Positions 1 through 7,409 of a stretch of 13,871 nucleotides of DNA are shown here, piece by piece. Made by a program: the position numbers and the translations under genes. The stretch is from Victivallales bacterium (GTDB lineage Bacteria; Verrucomicrobiota; Lentisphaeria; Oligosphaerales; Oligosphaeraceae). Every line of letters starts with the position of its first letter. The stretch's first letter is position 1. The notes under the pieces were generated by a model. It saw only the letters and a program-made list of their open reading frames with translations. It ran no database searches and had not been told where the DNA came from. Location of the stretch: assembly GCA_017538465.1 (NCBI GenBank), contig JAFYIW010000280.1:1-13871 (forward strand), given 5' to 3'.

Positions 1-136
1 CCGGCTTGACGCCCGCCGTCTGTCGTCCGACGTCCCGGCTTGACGCCCGCCGTCTGTCGTCCGACGTCCCGGCGTGTCGTCCGACGCCCGACGTCCGACG
101 TCCCGTCTTGACGTCCGTCGTCTGACGTCTGTCGTC
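1..136. repeat. Four-copy 34-bp tandem array (array A)
   Basis: Four consecutive 34-bp units occupy 1-34, 35-68, 69-102 and 103-136. The first two are identical and the last two are degenerate. Each unit divides into five words of 6-7 nt, most ending in CGTC or close to it (for example tgtcgtc, cgacgtc, gacgccc). The array starts at the window edge, so it may be longer. It lies 19 bp beyond the stop codon of the CE15 gene and reads GAC-rich in that gene's sense. There is no spacer structure of the CRISPR kind. Function is unknown. Confidence 0.9.
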
Positions 137-155
137 CCGGGCTAGCGCACGGCGC

Positions 156-1493
156 TCACTCCGTTTTTGGAGTGTTGAAGAGCGCGTCCGCCACCGAGAG
201 GTAGTGCTCCCAGTCCGCCAGTTGCAGGGCGTGTCGGCCAGTGCGGAACAGATAACTCACCGTCTCGCCGACCGGAGTGTCCGGCGGTGGCGGCTCGGGG
301 CTGGTCAGCCCTTCTATCCCGAAGAGGCGATAAACCGGACTAGCGTAATAGGCGGAAAGATATTCCCCCTTGGGGTCCGCCCAGGTGTCCTCGGTCGCGC
401 TGTGGATGGACACCGCCCGCGGAGCCATCAGGGCGACCAGTTCATGCTGGTCCACAGGGAGGTCCTCCGGATGCAGCGACCGCTCCGCCAGCGAGTCGGT
501 GAACCAGAATTCTCCGAAATGGTTTTTGTGGAACATGGAGAAAAGCGTCTCGCCAATCAGACGGCGACTCAGCGCGGCGCCGCCACAGCCGGAGTCGTTG
601 ACGCAGGCCAGCCCGATGCGCTCGTCGCAGACGCCGGCCCATAGCGCGGTCTTGCCCAGGCGGGAGTGCCCGATGCAGGCGATGCGCGTGCCGTCCACCT
701 CCGGCTGAGTCACCGCGCAGTCGATGACGCGGGAAATCCCCCACGCCCACGCGCCGATGCTGGAGTAGCCGGGGATGCGGGCCGACAGCGCCGTCTCGTC
801 GAACCACAGCCGGTAGATGCTCTCGGTCCAGCCGTCGATTCTGTCCGGGAAGATGTCGTGGTAGCTGGCGAAGGCACAGGCGTATCCACGCTCGATGATG
901 GTCTGAATCGGGTAGGAGTCCTTCCAATGGCCGCGGCGCTGTCCCCACTCGGCGCGCTTCTCCGGTGTGTTGGGGTATCTCTGGCCAGTCACGCGGACCG
1001 ACGGATCGTCCGTCAAGGCGTGGTTTCCCTGGAAGACCAGCCCGGCGAAGAGCGGCGCCGGGCGGGGTGCCCGTGTGGGGATGTAGAGCACCACGACCAT
1101 GTCGTGGCGCCGCCCGTCGTCCATCCGGAATTCGACCAGGAATTCCCGTCGGATGGCCTGCCCGTCGAATACGTCGTTCCTTTCGCTCAGGAGGGTGTAT
1201 TCCACGTGGTCGGGCATGGGGGGACGCTTTCCGTACATCGTCTCCTCGAAGATGCGCAGCAGTTCCGGCCGGCGGTGCTGCTGCCAATCCTCTGCCGTCC
1301 GCACCCGTCGCCCGTCCAGACACTTCAATGCATCGGGAAGCACCACCGGCGGCATCTTCTGCTCGTCGAAGTTTGGCTCCCAGGGGATCGTCTCATGGTA
1401 ATACTGCGTGGTGTTCATGGACTTGCAACCGGCCAGGAGAAGTTCCAGAAGTAAAGCGAAGATGAGCAAGAGACTGCTGCGGTTCATTTTCAT
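156..1493 (-). CDS. CE15-family glucuronoyl esterase-like lipoprotein
   Basis: This is probably a cell-surface or periplasmic carbohydrate esterase of family CE15, whose members cleave the ester between 4-O-methyl-glucuronate on xylan and lignin alcohols. The chosen ATG at 1493 gives a short basic start, a hydrophobic run and the lipobox LLAGC about 23 residues in. An upstream in-frame TTG at 1532 would add 13 polar residues before the signal and is less likely; neither start has a good Shine-Dalgarno sequence. Counting from the TTG frame, the nucleophile elbow is GHSRLGK at 288-294 (Ser290), followed by NDSGCGGAALSRR. The DQHELVALMAPR segment is near 361-372, EDTWADPKGE near 381-390, and the probable catalytic His434 is in TGRHAL. 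The canonical Glu position after the nucleophile appears to be Asp313, and Asp382 could be the alternative acid. It is the last gene of the minus-strand cluster, 51 bp after the deacetylase. A 6-bp stem (157-162 with 169-174, loop GTTTTT) spans the stop codon but has no T-tract. Older annotation of such proteins as acetyl xylan esterase is the main alternative. Confidence 0.85.
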   Translation of the reverse strand: MKMNRSSLLLIFALLLELLLAGCKSMNTTQYYHETIPWEPNFDEQKMPPVVLPDALKCLDGRRVRTAEDWQQHRRPELLRIFEETMYGKRPPMPDHVEYTLLSERNDVFDGQAIRREFLVEFRMDDGRRHDMVVVLYIPTRAPRPAPLFAGLVFQGNHALTDDPSVRVTGQRYPNTPEKRAEWGQRRGHWKDSYPIQTIIERGYACAFASYHDIFPDRIDGWTESIYRLWFDETALSARIPGYSSIGAWAWGISRVIDCAVTQPEVDGTRIACIGHSRLGKTALWAGVCDERIGLACVNDSGCGGAALSRRLIGETLFSMFHKNHFGEFWFTDSLAERSLHPEDLPVDQHELVALMAPRAVSIHSATEDTWADPKGEYLSAYYASPVYRLFGIEGLTSPEPPPPDTPVGETVSYLFRTGRHALQLADWEHYLSVADALFNTPKTE

Positions 1494-1544
1494 TGTCAGA
1501 TTTGCACGTTGAGCGTTCTGTCCAGGCTTCAAACTGGTAATAGC

Positions 1545-2291
1545 TCAAATGGGGGAACGAGGCATTGGCAGTTCATTGAAACCGAGGACGGCGACGCCCA
1601 GTTCGGCGGCAGTGGCCAATATCGCCTCCAGCCAGGCGGTCTTCATGTTGATTGACTTGGCGTCGGGCGCGATGTCATGGGAGGTGACGGCCAGAACCTC
1701 GTCGCGTTCGGCGGTGCGCCTCAGACAATTGAGCAGGTCGTCAATATGCGTGTTGTATGCCTCGCCGACAATCAAGGTATTGAGCAGGCGACGCTGCGGA
1801 AGGTCGCTTACGGGAAAGGCGGTGCGGGGATTGTCCGCCAGGGGCTTCCAGGCATCGGCGAGGCGTCCTTCGGGGTCGTATGGCGTCAAGCCGAGGCCGC
1901 CTCGTACGAATGCGAAGCCATGCGAAAAGAACAGCTGGTCGGACTCGGGAGTCCGCCGGCAATTCGGATAGGCGAACGAGGTGACGCGCAGTCCCGCGTC
2001 CTGCGCGGATTCCAGTTGCGGCAGAACCTCCGTCTGGTAGTATTCCTCCGGGGAAGTCGCCGCGATGACTTCGTCGGCGTTTTGATGATTGAGACCATGC
2101 AGGCCCACGCTGTGTCCGGCTGCGGCCAGTTCGCGCATCGCGGAGACCGCCTCGCCGTCGATTGGACCGCTGACGAAGAAGGTCGCGTGGGCGTCCGTGC
2201 GTGCGAAGATGGGTAGCGCAGCTTCCCAGCCGGCGAAGTTCCTGTCATCGAAAGAAAGCAACAGAATTCCTTTGGAATGAATTGGCTGCAT
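1545..2291 (-). CDS. Polysaccharide deacetylase-like protein (CE4/NodB fold), cytoplasmic
   Basis: At 248 residues this resembles a single NodB-homology domain, the fold of metal-dependent deacetylases of chitin, peptidoglycan and xylan. Visible motifs are SFDD at 13-16 (Asp15/Asp16, catalytic base and metal ligand), TFFVSG at 37-42, the metal-binding HGLNH at 65-69 (the family's H-x-x-x-H), SFAYPN at 105-110 and TSHD at 203-206 (His205). All main CE4 motifs are therefore recognisable. There is no signal peptide or membrane segment, so it probably works in the cytoplasm on imported saccharides or another N- or O-acetyl substrate. The ATG at 2291 has no clear ribosome binding site. The gene lies between the metallophosphoesterase (123 bp upstream, with a short repeat tract in the gap) and the CE15 lipoprotein (51 bp downstream). 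The substrate cannot be told from sequence. Confidence 0.82.
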   Translation of the reverse strand: MQPIHSKGILLLSFDDRNFAGWEAALPIFARTDAHATFFVSGPIDGEAVSAMRELAAAGHSVGLHGLNHQNADEVIAATSPEEYYQTEVLPQLESAQDAGLRVTSFAYPNCRRTPESDQLFFSHGFAFVRGGLGLTPYDPEGRLADAWKPLADNPRTAFPVSDLPQRRLLNTLIVGEAYNTHIDDLLNCLRRTAERDEVLAVTSHDIAPDAKSINMKTAWLEAILATAAELGVAVLGFNELPMPRSPI

Positions 2292-2336
2292 GGTTTCTAT
2301 TAAAGGCGTTATGCCATTAACTTGTCATCGTGATTT

Positions 2337-2377
2337 CCCGTCGTCCGATGTCCGACGTCTGCTGTCTCGTCGTCCGC
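2337..2377. repeat. Short heptamer-word tract related to array A (tract C)
   Basis: Positions 2341-2375 divide cleanly into five 7-nt words (tcgtccg, atgtccg, acgtctg, ctgtctc, gtcgtcc), similar in composition and phase to array A. It lies about 37 bp beyond the metallophosphoesterase stop codon. Like array A, it is GAC-rich when read in the sense of the upstream minus-strand gene. It is short enough that a chance GC-rich run cannot be excluded, but the shared words CGTCGTCCGA and CCGACGTC argue for common origin. Confidence 0.6.
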
Positions 2378-2414
2378 TTCGCGGGAAAAAGGCGCGTTTT
2401 ACGCTTGGTGTTTT

Positions 2415-3857
2415 TTACTGGACAGCAATGCCCGAAAAAACAAGCCTTCCGAAGAGATTCATGTTGTGGAATCCTGGCGGACTCCAGGATTGTTGCGTCG
2501 GGTTGCCGTGACGATGCTCGCGGCAGAAATTCACACGCCATTCGAGATCCTTGATGGGCTTGACGCTGTTTCCGCTTGTTTCCTCCCAAAGTTCCTGGAA
2601 CGGGATGATGATTTCGGCAGTCCACGAGTATTCGTCCGGACGGCTTATCGCGAATTTCCAGTCAGGGTTCCAGTCGGCGACCTGTTCCGCTTTCTGGGGT
2701 GCGTCCCAGATATGCCCCTCGAAGTCCAGGGCCAGATGGCGGTAGGCGTTCCAGCCCTTGTTGCCCAGGAAGAACTCGAGCACGTCGTCGCCTTTGAAGA
2801 TTTGGAGGTCGTCGTGCGCACCGATGGCGGAAGAGGCTTGTAGCGGTTTCGGCGAACGGCAGACGGCTCCGATGACTAGCGCGTCCTTTGTCCAGCCAAT
2901 ACGAAGCACGGCGCGGTCGTTTTCAGGCGGGAGGGTGCTATCGCTCCTCTGAAGGATGATTTCCGCCGCTTCGTTCCAGAGGTCCTCATCGAGGATGCCG
3001 TCGAGGCGTGGCTCGCTGGCAAGGAACGGGAGGGTGGCCGTAGGCACTTTTTCGACGGGGATGGTGCGGAAGCGAATCCAGTCGCCGTCGAAGACAATCC
3101 TGCGGAAGCCATGGCCGAGGCGGTCGAAGGCGACACTGGTGTTGTCGCCGCTGGAGAAGAGGATATTCTTCCACACGAAGGCGAAACTGGTGTGGGTATG
3201 CCCCGAGAGATAGGCGATGACGGGCGAGCCGTCCAGTTGTTCCAGCAGCCATTTTCGGCGTTCCATTGGCAGATTGTAGTATCTTTCGGGTTCGTCCGGC
3301 GACTCGACGAAGACTGCCGCGTGGGCGGCAAGAACGAGGCGTTTTCCAGATTCCCGTGCCTTCGCCAATTCCTCCAGGAGAAACGCGTCCATTTGCGCCG
3401 TCTCGTCCGTGGGGTGCTGCCACAATTCCGAGTCCAGGACCACCAGGCGGTAGTTCTCTCCGGGAAGATCCGCCGCGTAGTAGGCGGGTCCGAACATCTC
3501 CAGCCATTGCGCTCGCGATTGGGCCACCTGCGCGATGTCGTGGTTGCCTGGCACCAGGAACACCGGGCGTTTGAGACGTGAAAGTTCCTGCTGGAAGAAC
3601 TCCATGTTCTTGCGGGACGTGTAGTGCATCATGTCTCCGCAGATGACCACGGCCTGGCAGTCGCCGCTGTTGAGAATGGCGATTTCCTGGCGAAAGCGCT
3701 CCAGTTCGTCGTCCCAGTCCATGAAGCCGATCTGCGGATCCGTCAGCTGGGCGAGAATCAGGGGCTTTTCCGTGACTTGGGCCTGGTCTGGAGCATCTTG
3801 CGCAAATGCGGGAATGCCAATCAGCAGGACGGCGACGGCAAATGGCAGTTTCTTCAT
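2415..3857 (-). CDS. Secreted metallophosphoesterase with C-terminal CBM9-like domain
   Basis: This 480-residue protein is exported: a Sec signal peptide runs over residues 1-19, with likely cleavage after AFA. A calcineurin-like phosphoesterase domain follows (about 33-270). It shows LTDPQ at 38-42 (Asp40, with Gln where most family members have His, as in CSTP1-type proteins), CGDMMH at 73-78, PGNHD at 103-107, AAHA with His179 and SGHTHT at 218-223. These are the ligands expected for a dinuclear metal site. Residues about 278-480 resemble the CBM9-like or DOMON-like sugar-binding fold, beginning LDGILDEDLWNEA and continuing through DDVLEFFLG, YRHLALDFEG and WRVNFCREH. The start at 3857 is chosen over a TTG at 3872 because GAGAGG sits 7 nt upstream. 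The substrate could be a phosphorylated sugar, a phosphodiester or a nucleotide. Its place in a sugar cluster and the sugar-binding module favour a phosphorylated glycan, but that is inference. Confidence 0.85.
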   Translation of the reverse strand: MKKLPFAVAVLLIGIPAFAQDAPDQAQVTEKPLILAQLTDPQIGFMDWDDELERFRQEIAILNSGDCQAVVICGDMMHYTSRKNMEFFQQELSRLKRPVFLVPGNHDIAQVAQSRAQWLEMFGPAYYAADLPGENYRLVVLDSELWQHPTDETAQMDAFLLEELAKARESGKRLVLAAHAAVFVESPDEPERYYNLPMERRKWLLEQLDGSPVIAYLSGHTHTSFAFVWKNILFSSGDNTSVAFDRLGHGFRRIVFDGDWIRFRTIPVEKVPTATLPFLASEPRLDGILDEDLWNEAAEIILQRSDSTLPPENDRAVLRIGWTKDALVIGAVCRSPKPLQASSAIGAHDDLQIFKGDDVLEFFLGNKGWNAYRHLALDFEGHIWDAPQKAEQVADWNPDWKFAISRPDEYSWTAEIIIPFQELWEETSGNSVKPIKDLEWRVNFCREHRHGNPTQQSWSPPGFHNMNLFGRLVFSGIAVQ

Positions 3858-3864
3858 TTTTCTA

Positions 3865-3870
3865 CCTCTC
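3865..3870 (-). promoter_or_regulatory. Ribosome binding site of the metallophosphoesterase gene
   Basis: GAGAGG on the minus strand lies 7 nt before the ATG at 3857. It is the only convincing Shine-Dalgarno sequence at a start in this window and decides between the ATG and the upstream in-frame TTG. Confidence 0.7.
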
Positions 3871-3893
3871 AAGGATGCCTGCGTGCTGTATGG

Positions 3894-5243
3894 TCAGTTG
3901 AAGGTCGGGGGAGTGTAGTGGGGCTTGCCGCCGTGCGCCAGCCAGTCATGGATGACGACGCAGAGCGCGAGGGTGGCCAGCAGGGTGAAACCGAAGTCCC
4001 AGATGAAGAGGAAACGATATCCGAAGTGGTCGATGGCAAAGCCGCCCAGGGCGGTGAGGATGACCATCAGGAAGCAGTTGATCATCGAGTTCGCGCTGCA
4101 GAACTGGCCGTATTTGTCCTTGGGGAAGAGCTGGATGAACATCGGCGTCTGCGCCAGGGCCTGGACGGCGTAGATGATGCAGATGGCGATGCCCACGATG
4201 CGGAAGGACGGCTCGTCCTTGACCACGAAATACCCCCACACGTTCATGGCGATGATGATGACCTCGCTGACCAGATAGACCCAGATGGGATGAAGCATGT
4301 CCATGACCTTTCCCATGATGAGCACGGCAACCGCCGCCGCCAGGCTGCCGACCGCCATGATGTCGCCATACTGCTGGCTGGTGACGCCCAGCTCCTTGGT
4401 GGCGAAGAGCAGGTTGAAGCTCTGGCGGCAGAAGTTGGAGACTTGGTTCATCGCCGTGCAGATGAAGAGGAAGGTGAAGAGCCGCGTGCTGTAGCACTCG
4501 CGGAAGTAGGTGGAGACCTGGTTCGCCATCCAACGCGAGAAGGACTCGCCCGTCGGTTTGGGCGGAGGCGGATACTCGCCTTCGCGGACGTTTTTGACCA
4601 GGAGCAGGAAGGTTGCGGCGTAGAGCAGCGCGACGAGAGTGCAGGCGGGGCCGGGCTGGTCCACGGAATAGCTCAGCATGTATTTGTTGAACAGGAATTG
4701 CACGCCAGTTCCAATGAGCGTGAAGACAGAGAGGAATGTGCCGACATGCTGCGGCGGGAGCACATCCGCGTAGAGGTAGTAATACACGGAACCGGGCACC
4801 AGGAAGCAGACGGTGTAGGCTATGTGCCAGAAGGCCAGAAGCAGCAGAATCGCCGTGGCGGCCTTGATGTGCAGCAGCCCCGCCAATGACCCGCCAAGCC
4901 GACTTGACCAGCCAATCAGGACGACCAGCCCCGCCACCAGCGGAGTGGACCAGAGCAGGAAGGGCTGGCGGCGCCCCATCCGCGTGCGGCACTTGTCACT
5001 CCACGTGCTGACAATCGGGCAGACGAAGAAGTTGATGAATTGCGGGATGGTGCCCGTGATGATTGCGATGGTCTTGGCGGAGCTGCCGGTCTTGTCGAGC
5101 AACACCGGCATGATGTTCGGGAGCATGTAGTAGGCCAGCAATGCCATGGCCTGTCCGGCCAGGGTGATGAAGGCCATCACCAGAAGCATCTGGGGCATCG
5201 TGTAGGAGAGGGTGCCAATGCGCAGTTCGGAGGAGGAACTCAT
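3894..5243 (-). CDS. MFS sugar:cation symporter, GPH/SLC45-like
   Basis: A 449-residue integral inner-membrane protein with about twelve hydrophobic segments. It is probably a secondary transporter of mono- or oligosaccharides or glycosides. The cytoplasmic loop after the second transmembrane segment carries WSDKCRTRMGRRQPFLL (81-97), matching the conserved SDR-x-R-x-GRRRPF loop of the glycoside-pentoside-hexuronide and SLC45-like groups. The frame stays open upstream to 5519, but those 92 residues are Arg/Pro-rich, not membrane-like, and lie inside the upstream gene's coding region. The ATG at 5243 is therefore used, giving 17 bp after the GH78-like stop and a 36-bp gap to the metallophosphoesterase. 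No Shine-Dalgarno sequence is seen, so translational coupling to the upstream gene is plausible. Tight linkage to a cytoplasmic glycosidase suggests it imports the intact glycoside. The exact substrate is unknown. Confidence 0.88.
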   Translation of the reverse strand: MSSSSELRIGTLSYTMPQMLLVMAFITLAGQAMALLAYYMLPNIMPVLLDKTGSSAKTIAIITGTIPQFINFFVCPIVSTWSDKCRTRMGRRQPFLLWSTPLVAGLVVLIGWSSRLGGSLAGLLHIKAATAILLLLAFWHIAYTVCFLVPGSVYYYLYADVLPPQHVGTFLSVFTLIGTGVQFLFNKYMLSYSVDQPGPACTLVALLYAATFLLLVKNVREGEYPPPPKPTGESFSRWMANQVSTYFRECYSTRLFTFLFICTAMNQVSNFCRQSFNLLFATKELGVTSQQYGDIMAVGSLAAAVAVLIMGKVMDMLHPIWVYLVSEVIIIAMNVWGYFVVKDEPSFRIVGIAICIIYAVQALAQTPMFIQLFPKDKYGQFCSANSMINCFLMVILTALGGFAIDHFGYRFLFIWDFGFTLLATLALCVVIHDWLAHGGKPHYTPPTFN

Positions 5244-5260
5244 GGGGATGGGTGGTTTAG

Positions 5261-7303
5261 TTATGCATTGCGGATGAGACAGGCGGCGTATGCGGCGAAG
5301 CCGTGGCAGAGGCTGGACTGGTCGTTGTCGGCTTCCCAGAGGGTTCCGGAGAGGCGTGCCATGGGGCCGAGGTGCTCGCGGATTTCGTCGAGGAGTTGTG
5401 TGCGCATTTTGGCGTGCGCGAGTCGTTCGAAGCGCAGAATTCTTCCGATGAACATGTTGATGCCGTCCAACGTGGGGTGGCTCTGCGTTTCCAGAAGCCG
5501 TTTCCGCCAAGCCTGCCATTCGGACTGCGTTTCGTCAATGACCCCGCAGAAGTCGGCGTAGTATTGGCAGATTTCGCTGGTGCCAGGGGCGGTCTGGAGC
5601 GTTCCGTCCTCCTGACGGACGGCGTGGTCGTGGAAATACTGCCCGTCGAAGGAGCGGGCGAGGATTTCGCGTCGCATGGCCTCGGCACGGCTGGCCAATT
5701 CCGGTTCGTCCAGCCATTTTGCGGCGATGCGCAGGAATTTGCAATAGAGCATGTTGGTTGGGAAGTTGCACCCGTCCATGTACTCCTGTGACTTGGACCA
5801 CTCGATGAAATTCCATCCAGGAAGGCCTTCCAAGAGTCCAAATTCGTTGCGGTATGAATCAAAGTGTGCGAGGCACCGCTGGAGATGGTCGGCGTATTGG
5901 CGCGGGAAGTCTCGGCCACCGCGCTGCTCCATGTATTCCGCCATTTCAATCCAGAACCAGAGCGTCCACTGGGGGATGAAGCCGAGTTCCGCTTCGGTGG
6001 CGGGATAGCAGTCGGGCAATTCGCCGTCTGGGATGGTGTCGAAGTGCTCCGGGAGCAGGAAGTTCTCCAGGAAGGTGGTCTCCAAGGCATTGGAGCCAGT
6101 GAGGAGGTAGGCGGCGCGGGAGATGAAGAAACTGTCGCAGAGCCAGCCGCCGCGCTCGCGTCCTGGGCAGTCCAGGAAGATGTCCATCGTGTTCTGGCGG
6201 AAGGTCTCGACGGCGGCGTGGTAGATGAGCCGCAACTCGTCGTCCACATCGGCGGGCGGTTCGCGGAACTCCGCAAGCAGTTGATTGCGGTCGAAGGCGT
6301 ATTCGCGCATGGCGAGGTCTTCGATTTTGGCGTGTCCGTGGAGTTGGAGCACTGCCGCATAACGCGCGGTGTACGGCTCGAAACTCTCGAAGGCGATAGT
6401 TTCTCCAGCCTTGAGGCGCAGGCGGATGTAGTATTGCGCCCAGCGGGTGAAACGCATGATGGAGAAGACGCCGTCAGGTCCGGGGACTTCATCCCAGCTC
6501 AGGACGACCTCGCAGTCGGTCTCGGCGGTGATGCGGAAACGCCAGAAGCCCGTGCGCTCGGCGCCCAGGTCGTAGTAGGTGTAGCTCTCCGGTTCTCCTT
6601 GGGCTAACCCTCCCTCCTGCCACTGGTAGTCGTGTTCCAGGCGGGTTCTTAGGTCGTTGGCATCGTCGGTGCTTTTTCCAAGGCAGGCGAGTTTTCCGCC
6701 ACCGATGCGTTGCACGGGATAGACCGTATCCAGTCGGGGCAGTGGCGCACCCCGCGATAGCCAGCCTTGGGCAGGGATTTCGGCAGGAACGGCGGTTGCG
6801 AGCGGGAGTTCGGAGACTGCGCCGTCATACCATTCGGTTGCTCCGGGGAGTGTGAGGTCGTAGCTCTCCATGAGGTCGCGCTGGAAGGTGAGTTCCGGCG
6901 CGTTCCAGTCACGAAAAGGCAGAGAATGGAGTTGCCAGCCAGTGGGGCCGCTCTCGCAGGAACCATCCGGCGCGAGCAGAGCCAGCGCGAAGAAGGGCGT
7001 GGTGACGGGAATGTAATACCTTGACGAAGTGTAGTTCACGACTTCCAGGACGAGGCGGTTCTGGGGCTTCGTCAGCCATGGGCCGAGCGTCAGTTCGTCC
7101 ACGCGGGCATAGCCCTTGGGGGAGCGTGCGGGGCCATAAGCCACGACCTCGCCGTTGATGCGCAGACGATACAGGCCGCTGGCGGCGATCTGCAGGATGT
7201 ATTCGCCAGTCGGGAGGATGCGGTTCAGCGCGAAGGTGTTCGGCAGTTTTTCGGAGTCATCCGGCGCGGCCCAGAAGCCCTGGTTGAAGTGATAATTCAC
7301 CAT
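5261..7303 (-). CDS. Alpha-L-rhamnosidase-like (GH78-type) glycosidase, cytoplasmic
   Basis: A 680-residue protein with the layout of GH78-related enzymes: N-terminal beta-sandwich regions (about 1-330) with the YRLRINGEVVAYGPAR segment typical of the family's lectin-like domain, then an (alpha/alpha)6 catalytic barrel. The barrel opens with DIFLDCPGRERGGWLCDS (374-391), the family's acidic active-site motif, with Glu383 as the candidate general acid. NFIEWS (498-503) and FPTNMLYCKFL (514-524) match later barrel motifs. There is no signal peptide, so it acts inside the cell on an imported rhamnoside or related glycoside. The ATG at 7303 is preferred; an in-frame TTG at 7345 would add 14 residues but sits almost at the predicted transcription start. 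It is the first gene of the five-gene minus-strand cluster and is followed after 17 bp by the symporter. Rhamnose specificity is not proven, since GH78-like families include other specificities. Confidence 0.82.
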   Translation of the reverse strand: MVNYHFNQGFWAAPDDSEKLPNTFALNRILPTGEYILQIAASGLYRLRINGEVVAYGPARSPKGYARVDELTLGPWLTKPQNRLVLEVVNYTSSRYYIPVTTPFFALALLAPDGSCESGPTGWQLHSLPFRDWNAPELTFQRDLMESYDLTLPGATEWYDGAVSELPLATAVPAEIPAQGWLSRGAPLPRLDTVYPVQRIGGGKLACLGKSTDDANDLRTRLEHDYQWQEGGLAQGEPESYTYYDLGAERTGFWRFRITAETDCEVVLSWDEVPGPDGVFSIMRFTRWAQYYIRLRLKAGETIAFESFEPYTARYAAVLQLHGHAKIEDLAMREYAFDRNQLLAEFREPPADVDDELRLIYHAAVETFRQNTMDIFLDCPGRERGGWLCDSFFISRAAYLLTGSNALETTFLENFLLPEHFDTIPDGELPDCYPATEAELGFIPQWTLWFWIEMAEYMEQRGGRDFPRQYADHLQRCLAHFDSYRNEFGLLEGLPGWNFIEWSKSQEYMDGCNFPTNMLYCKFLRIAAKWLDEPELASRAEAMRREILARSFDGQYFHDHAVRQEDGTLQTAPGTSEICQYYADFCGVIDETQSEWQAWRKRLLETQSHPTLDGINMFIGRILRFERLAHAKMRTQLLDEIREHLGPMARLSGTLWEADNDQSSLCHGFAAYAACLIRNA

Positions 7304-7333
7304 CGGGGTTGCTCGGAGAGGAAAGTTGGGGAG

Positions 7334-7361
7334 TTGGCTGTTCAATAAGGAAATATATTAT
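7334..7361 (+). promoter_or_regulatory. Candidate plus-strand sigma70-like promoter
   Basis: TTGGCT (7334-7339), a 16-bp spacer and TATTAT (7356-7361) match the -35 and -10 consensus at 4/6 and 5/6. Transcription would begin near 7368, about 42 nt before the small membrane protein's ATG. The tract is AT-rich, so chance matches are possible. Confidence 0.35.
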
Positions 7362-7384
7362 CTGCTGTCCGTCTTGTGTGTCTT
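7357..7384 (-). promoter_or_regulatory. Candidate minus-strand sigma70-like promoter for the glycosidase cluster
   Basis: On the minus strand, AAGACA (7379-7384), a 16-bp spacer and GATAAT (7357-7362) match the consensus at 4/6 and 5/6. The start would fall near 7350, leaving a leader of about 45 nt to the ATG at 7303. Its -10 element overlaps the plus-strand -10 element, so the two could not be occupied at once. Confidence 0.35.
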
Positions 7385-7409
7385 GCAGTTTCGATTTCAT
7401 CATGAGGAA

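Noticed and set aside
1..136. CRISPR-like array
   Set aside because: The units are contiguous, with no unique spacers, and the repeats degrade gradually. No cas genes are present.
2386..2404. Intrinsic terminator after the metallophosphoesterase gene
   Set aside because: The minus strand has GCGT-AAA-ACGC followed by a T5 run, but the stem is only 4 bp and the T-run is separated by three bases, too weak to call.
2470..2491. 8-bp perfect inverted repeat (AATCCTGG/CCAGGATT)
   Set aside because: It lies within the coding 3' end of the metallophosphoesterase with no T-tract. A single hairpin in coding DNA is expected by chance.
3624..4889. 421-codon plus-strand open frame opposite the metallophosphoesterase and MFS genes
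   Set aside because: It is antisense to two genes with clear family motifs. Its product is charged, low-complexity sequence with no recognisable domain, as expected of a high-GC shadow.
5244..5519. N-terminal extension of the MFS transporter
   Set aside because: These 92 residues are Arg/Pro-rich, not hydrophobic, and lie within the 3' end of the glycosidase gene. The ATG at 5243 is followed at once by transporter-like sequence.
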